Assembly: GCA_947652855.1 (NCBI GenBank)
Contig: CANTEO010000028.1
Span: forward strand, 1 to 32,179
Direction: 5' to 3'
DNA: 32,179 nucleotides
Origin: an uncultured Roseburia sp.
Lineage (GTDB): Bacteria; Bacillota; Clostridia; Lachnospirales; Lachnospiraceae
Shown here one piece after another: positions 28,210 to 32,179 of the stretch. The translations under genes were made by a program, and so were the position numbers. Under the pieces are notes generated by a model. It saw only the letters and a list, made by a program, of their open reading frames with translations, was not told the DNA's origin and made no database searches. How positions within the stretch are numbered: the stretch's first letter is position 1; every line of letters begins with the position of its first letter.

Positions 28210-31200
28210 TTACTTAAAATACCTCACCCCGGACTCAAACAGCTTCATGTCCTGCTCTCCGTAAATATTGATAGCTACCGAACGGCCTTTCCGTTCCGCG
28301 TGCGCCATCTTGCCCAGGATGCGCCCGTCCGGGCTTGTGATGCCCTCAATTGCGGCATAGGAGCCGTTGATGTTCCACTCCTCATCCATTGTCGGCTGCC
28401 CGTCCTCATTGACATACTGCGTCGCCACCTGCCCATTCGCAAACAGCCTGTCCACCCATTCCTTCGGCGCCACGAACCGCCCTTCCCCATGGGAGGCCGG
28501 ATTGCAGTATATCCCGCCAAGCTTGGCGCCAGAAAGCCACGGCGATTTGTTTGTCACGACCTTTGTGTACGCCATCTTGCTGATATGCCGCCCGACCGTG
28601 TTATACGTCAAGGTCGGGGAATCCTCCCTCTGCTCCACGATCTTTCCATACGGCACAAGGCCAAGCTTCACCAGCGCCTGGAACCCGTTGCAGATGCCAA
28701 GCATCAGCCCGTCCCGCTCCGTAAGCAGCTTTTGCACGGCCTCTGTCAGGCGCGCATTGCGGAACGCCGTGGCAAAAAATTTCGCTGACCCCTCCGGCTC
28801 ATCCCCTGCGGAAAACCCGCCGGGAAACATAATGATCTGCGACTGCCCAATCGCCTTCTCAAACGCCTCCACCGAATCACGGATATCTTCTGCGCTTAAG
28901 TTTTGGAACACCTTGACAACCACGTCCGCGCCTGCGGCCTCAAATGCCCTTGCGCTGTCATATTCACAGTTCGTCCCGGGAAAGACGGGAAGGAACACGG
29001 TCGGCCTGGCCACTTTATGCTTGCAGACATACACGCTCCCCGCCTCATACAGCCCTGTTCCAACCGTTTCCCCGCCTTTTGTGGCGCGGGTCGGGAAGAC
29101 CGCCTCAAGCGTCCCCGTCCAGGCCGCAAGCGCCTCCTCCATGGAAACCTGCATCTGCCCGCAGACAAATGAACGGGATTCCTGCACGGCCCCCACAGCC
29201 TCAGCAGCTCCTAAAAGCCCCGCCTCGGCAAAGGCCGCCGTCACCTCGCCCTCTCTTCCTGCGGAAACCTCCGCCACAATATCCCCAAAGCCCGGCGCAA
29301 ACAGCGTGCCGTCTGTGACATCCTCCCCTAGCGTGACGCCAAGCTGATTCCCAAACGCCATTTTGCTGACGGCCGCCGCAAGGCCCTTTCCATCCAGCGC
29401 ATACGCGGAGACGATGGCTCCCGCGCCAATCAGCGCATGAATGACGCGGTAGGCCGCCTTGACCTTCTCATAAGCCGGGAGGCCATAAGCGTCTTTTTCT
29501 GCCTTAAGCAAAAAGAGCGGATTGCCAGGGCGCTTCAATTCCGGCGTAATGACGTCGCCCTCCCGCGCCACGTCCACCGCAAACGACACCAGCGTCGGCG
29601 GGACGTCCATGTCGTTAAAGCTGCCCGACATACTGTCTTTGCCGCCGATGGACGGCAGGCCAAACCCAATCTGCGCGCTGTACGCGCCAAGGAGCGCGGC
29701 AAACGGCTGGCTCCAGCGGGACGGCTCCGCGGACATCCTGCGAAAATATTCCTGGAAGGTAAAGCGGATTTTTTGAAAGTCCCCTCCGGCCGCCACAATG
29801 CGCGCCACTGACTCCAAAACAGCATACGCCGCGCCATGGAATGGACTCCAGGAGGACAGATATGGGTCATACCCATAGCTCATCATCGTGACGGCGTCCG
29901 ACGTCCCATTCGCGACCGGAAGCTTCGCCACCATGCTCTGCGTCTCCGTAAGCTGGTAGCGCCCGCCATATGGCATATAGACGCTGCCTGCCCCGATGGA
30001 GCCGTCAAACATCTCCACCAGGCCCTTTTGGGAGCAGACGTTTAAGTCGGACAGCTCTGCCAGCCATGCCGCCTTCCGATCCGACCTCTCCACGGCTTCT
30101 TTGACGGCAGGGATGGAAATCCGATCCAGATAGCAGTCTGCTTTGGACGGAATGTCAACGGCGACTTTCGTTTCCTGATGCGCGCCATTCGTGTCCAAAA
30201 AGGCGCGGGAGAGATTGACAATCTCCTTTCCCCTCCATCGTAAGACAAGGCGCGGCTCCTCTGTCACGACAGCCACCGGGACAGCCTCTAAGTTCTCTTC
30301 CTTTGCATACGCCAAAAACTTGTCCACGTCCTTTGGCGCAACGACGACCGCCATCCGCTCCTGGGATTCGGAAATTGCAATCTCCGTCCCGTCCAGGCCC
30401 GCATATTTTTTCGGAACCTGATCCAAGTCCACGTTCAGCCCCGGCGCAAGCTCCCCAATCGCCACGGAAACGCCGCCCGCGCCGAAATCATTGCATTTCT
30501 TGATGATGTAGCTGACCTCCTCCCTGCGGAACAGACGCTGGATTTTGCGCTCAGTCGGCGGGTTCCCCTTCTGCACCTCCGCGCCGCAGGTGTCAATGGA
30601 GGCGGTGTTGTGCGCCTTGGAGGAACCCGTCGCGCCGCCGCACCCATCGCGCCCGGTGCGCCCGCCAAGCAAAATAATAATGTCGCCCGGGTCGGATGAA
30701 AGCCTCCGCACCGCGCGCCTTGGCGCCGCGCCCAGGACCGCGCCGATTTCCATGCGCTTCGCCGCATAATTCGGATGGTAAATTTCCTTCACATATCCGG
30801 TGGCAAGCCCAATCTGATTGCCATAGGAGCTGTAGCCATGCGCCGCTCCCCTGACTAATTTTTTCTGCGGCAGCTTCCCTTCCAGCGTCTCCTCTATGGA
30901 TACGGTCGGATCCGCGGCGCCCGTCACGCGCATTGCCTGATAGACATAGGTACGGCCGGAGAGCGGATCGCGGATCGCGCCGCCAAGGCAGGTCGCGGCA
31001 CCGCCAAACGGCTCAATCTCTGTCGGGTGGTTATGCGTCTCATTTTTAAAATTCACCAGCCACTCTTCCGTCTTGCCGTCCACCTCGACCGGAACCACAA
31101 TGGAGCAGGCGTTGATTTCCTCCGACTCCTCCTGATCGTCCAATTTCCCTTCTTTTTTCAGACGCTTCATCGCCATAAGCGCAATGTCCATCAGGCAGAC

Positions 31201-32013
31201 GAACTTGTCGTCCCTGCCCGCGTACAGCTCCTTATGCGCAGCCAAATAATCCTCATACGCCTCCTGCATCGGCGCTCTATAGTCGCCCTCTCCAAATGAC
31301 ACGTCCGTCAGCTCCGTTTGGAATGTCGTATGGCGGCAATGATCCGACCAATAGGTGTCCAGCACGCGAATTTCCGTCAGCGTCGGGCATCGTTTTTCCT
31401 CATTCTCAAAATAATTGCGAATATGTAGGAAATCCTGAAACGTCATTGCAAGATTCAACGAACGGTACAGAGCCTTTAACGCCGCTTCGGACAGCTCTAA
31501 AAATCCGTCAAGCGCCACCACGTCCTTCGGCTCTTCATAACGGACGAGCAGCGTTTCGGGCTTTTTCAAATCCGCCTCCCTGGAGTCCACCGGATTGATG
31601 CAGTGGGCCTTGATAGCCGCAAGCTGGCTGTCCGTCACGTCCCCGCTGACGGCATACACCGTGGCGGTGCGGATCAAAGGCTCCTCCTCCTCATTCAAAA
31701 GCTTTACGCACTGCTTTGCAGAGTCCGCCCTCTGATCGAACTGGCCGGGCAGATATTCCACGCCAAACGACCTTGCCCCGCCAAGCTCAACCGCCTCCTC
31801 ATAAACCTCATCGACAGGCGGCTCTGAAAACACCGTCCGAATGGCTTTCTGATACGTCGCGTCGGAAATATTCTCAATATCATAGCGGATCAGCACGCGC
31901 ACCTTACTGACGGACGCAATCCCAAGATAGTTTTGGATTTCGGCTTTCAGCTCCTGTGCCTTTCCCGCAAAAGCAGGCTTCTTCTCCACATAGATTCGTC
32001 TTACATTGCTCAT
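28210..32013 (-). CDS. purL: Phosphoribosylformylglycinamidine synthase, single-chain
   Basis: A 1267-residue one-chain FGAM synthase, fourth step of purine synthesis: FGAR, glutamine and ATP give FGAM. The start at 32013 has GGAGG eight bases upstream and is preferred over the in-frame start at 32028. The N-terminal PurS-like part (VRRIYVEKKPAFAGKAQELK) is followed by SDHCRHTTF and the ATP/substrate motif HNHPT at 327-331. The synthetase repeat is near 600-850 (GGKDSMSGSF). The glutaminase domain has nucleophile Cys1108 in LGICNGFQ and His1175-x-Glu1177 in ASHGEGRF. This fused form is usual in many Clostridia, in contrast to the PurSQL complex of Bacillus. It stands alone here, without other pur genes. 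Confidence 0.97.
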   Translation of the reverse strand: MSNVRRIYVEKKPAFAGKAQELKAEIQNYLGIASVSKVRVLIRYDIENISDATYQKAIRTVFSEPPVDEVYEEAVELGGARSFGVEYLPGQFDQRADSAKQCVKLLNEEEEPLIRTATVYAVSGDVTDSQLAAIKAHCINPVDSREADLKKPETLLVRYEEPKDVVALDGFLELSEAALKALYRSLNLAMTFQDFLHIRNYFENEEKRCPTLTEIRVLDTYWSDHCRHTTFQTELTDVSFGEGDYRAPMQEAYEDYLAAHKELYAGRDDKFVCLMDIALMAMKRLKKEGKLDDQEESEEINACSIVVPVEVDGKTEEWLVNFKNETHNHPTEIEPFGGAATCLGGAIRDPLSGRTYVYQAMRVTGAADPTVSIEETLEGKLPQKKLVRGAAHGYSSYGNQIGLATGYVKEIYHPNYAAKRMEIGAVLGAAPRRAVRRLSSDPGDIIILLGGRTGRDGCGGATGSSKAHNTASIDTCGAEVQKGNPPTERKIQRLFRREEVSYIIKKCNDFGAGGVSVAIGELAPGLNVDLDQVPKKYAGLDGTEIAISESQERMAVVVAPKDVDKFLAYAKEENLEAVPVAVVTEEPRLVLRWRGKEIVNLSRAFLDTNGAHQETKVAVDIPSKADCYLDRISIPAVKEAVERSDRKAAWLAELSDLNVCSQKGLVEMFDGSIGAGSVYMPYGGRYQLTETQSMVAKLPVANGTSDAVTMMSYGYDPYLSSWSPFHGAAYAVLESVARIVAAGGDFQKIRFTFQEYFRRMSAEPSRWSQPFAALLGAYSAQIGFGLPSIGGKDSMSGSFNDMDVPPTLVSFAVDVAREGDVITPELKRPGNPLFLLKAEKDAYGLPAYEKVKAAYRVIHALIGAGAIVSAYALDGKGLAAAVSKMAFGNQLGVTLGEDVTDGTLFAPGFGDIVAEVSAGREGEVTAAFAEAGLLGAAEAVGAVQESRSFVCGQMQVSMEEALAAWTGTLEAVFPTRATKGGETVGTGLYEAGSVYVCKHKVARPTVFLPVFPGTNCEYDSARAFEAAGADVVVKVFQNLSAEDIRDSVEAFEKAIGQSQIIMFPGGFSAGDEPEGSAKFFATAFRNARLTEAVQKLLTERDGLMLGICNGFQALVKLGLVPYGKIVEQREDSPTLTYNTVGRHISKMAYTKVVTNKSPWLSGAKLGGIYCNPASHGEGRFVAPKEWVDRLFANGQVATQYVNEDGQPTMDEEWNINGSYAAIEGITSPDGRILGKMAHAERKGRSVAINIYGEQDMKLFESGVRYFK

Positions 32014-32049
32014 AGGTAATTCCTCCATATTGTTGTTCTCAATATTGTT

Positions 32050-32078
32050 ATCTTATCATGGCGCACCTAAAACTTCAA
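32050..32078 (-). promoter_or_regulatory. Possible promoter of purL
   Basis: On the minus strand TTGAAG (32078-32073), a 17-base spacer and TAAGAT (32055-32050), some 37 bases before the preferred ATG. The leader is too short for a guanine or PRPP riboswitch, and I see no PurBox. Confidence 0.4.
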
Positions 32079-32120
32079 TCGAAAAAATCCTGATCCCGAT
32101 CCTATTTTGAGGCCTGCCGC

Positions 32121-32170
32121 AAAAAAAGGGGCTGTCGCACTAAGTAATTAGTGCGCAGCTCCTTTTCTAT
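32121..32170. terminator. Terminator hairpin at the window edge
   Basis: GGGGCTGtCGCACTAA and TTAGTGCGcAGCtCC pair around GTAA with two mismatches, flanked by seven As and, on the other side, CCTTTT. On the minus strand the stem is followed by TTTTTTT, so it probably ends a leftward gene located beyond the window, just before purL. Confidence 0.7.
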
Positions 32171-32179
32171 GCAAAAAAA

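Noticed and set aside
28367..29347. Plus-strand frame of 326 codons
   Set aside because: It lies fully antisense to purL, whose catalytic motifs prove the coding strand; Ser/Pro/Ala-rich composition is a shadow pattern.
32121..32170. Insertion-sequence terminal repeat
   Set aside because: The imperfect palindrome with flanking A and T tracts fits a terminator; no transposase or second copy is in the window, so a mobile origin cannot be supported.

Overview
The window (about 50-55% G+C by eye) looks like the chromosome of a spore-forming member of the Clostridia, most likely a gut Lachnospiraceae. The basis is a BspA-type leucine-rich-repeat surface protein, a one-chain PurL of about 1270 residues, a BclB-type exosporium collagen-like protein, a YtrA-type GntR/ABC module, a CD1871A-like CXXC mini-protein, and an operon that I match from memory to the Lachnospiraceae families DUF5717 and DUF5716. 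I see no rRNA, tRNA, CRISPR array, prophage or intact insertion sequence.

Layout. 208-5148 (+): secreted LRR protein with an inserted papain-like triad, a Pro-rich stalk and two Big_2-like domains. 5154-12834 (-): a probable single transcription unit read leftwards: giant helical-repeat protein (DUF5717-like), Hsp70/actin-fold protein (DUF5716-like), small TPR-like protein, two-TM coiled-coil protein, C_GCAxxG_C_C redox protein, and an orphan MNT nucleotidyltransferase, ending at a bidirectional terminator. It diverges from a CobD/HisC-like aminotransferase (12945-14033) across interleaved promoters. 14232-16504 (+): BlaI-type repressor and M56 (BlaR1-like) protease-sensor with two near-identical operator dyads and no penicillin-binding sensor domain. 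16479-17723 (-): an M50-like membrane metalloprotease whose 3' end overlaps the M56 gene. 17939-19796 (+): GntR (YtrA-like), ABC ATPase and permease, with a perfect operator dyad over the promoter.

19953-24073 (-) is a spore-surface block: a Cys-rich collagen-like protein, a GT2 glycosyltransferase with a helical-repeat tail, and a BclB-type Thr-rich collagen-like protein. The two collagen genes share the 10-mer TTGTGCATAT upstream, which fits a sporulation (SigK/SigE-like) -10 element. A long inverted repeat and a hairpin-rich block lie in front of the BclB-type gene. 24323-26208 (+) is nagB-nagA. 26377-28026 (+) is a redox operon: TlpA/ResA-like thioredoxin lipoprotein, 60-residue CXXC membrane peptide and polyferredoxin-like membrane 4Fe-4S protein. 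28210-32013 (-) is purL.

The best candidates for undescribed biology are the Hsp70-like/giant-repeat/coiled-coil membrane operon (6129-12834), the exosporium-like glycosylated collagen locus with its shared regulatory motif, the BlaI-M56 pair with a different sensor, and the three-gene transmembrane redox module. All assignments were made by reading the sequence; no database search was run.
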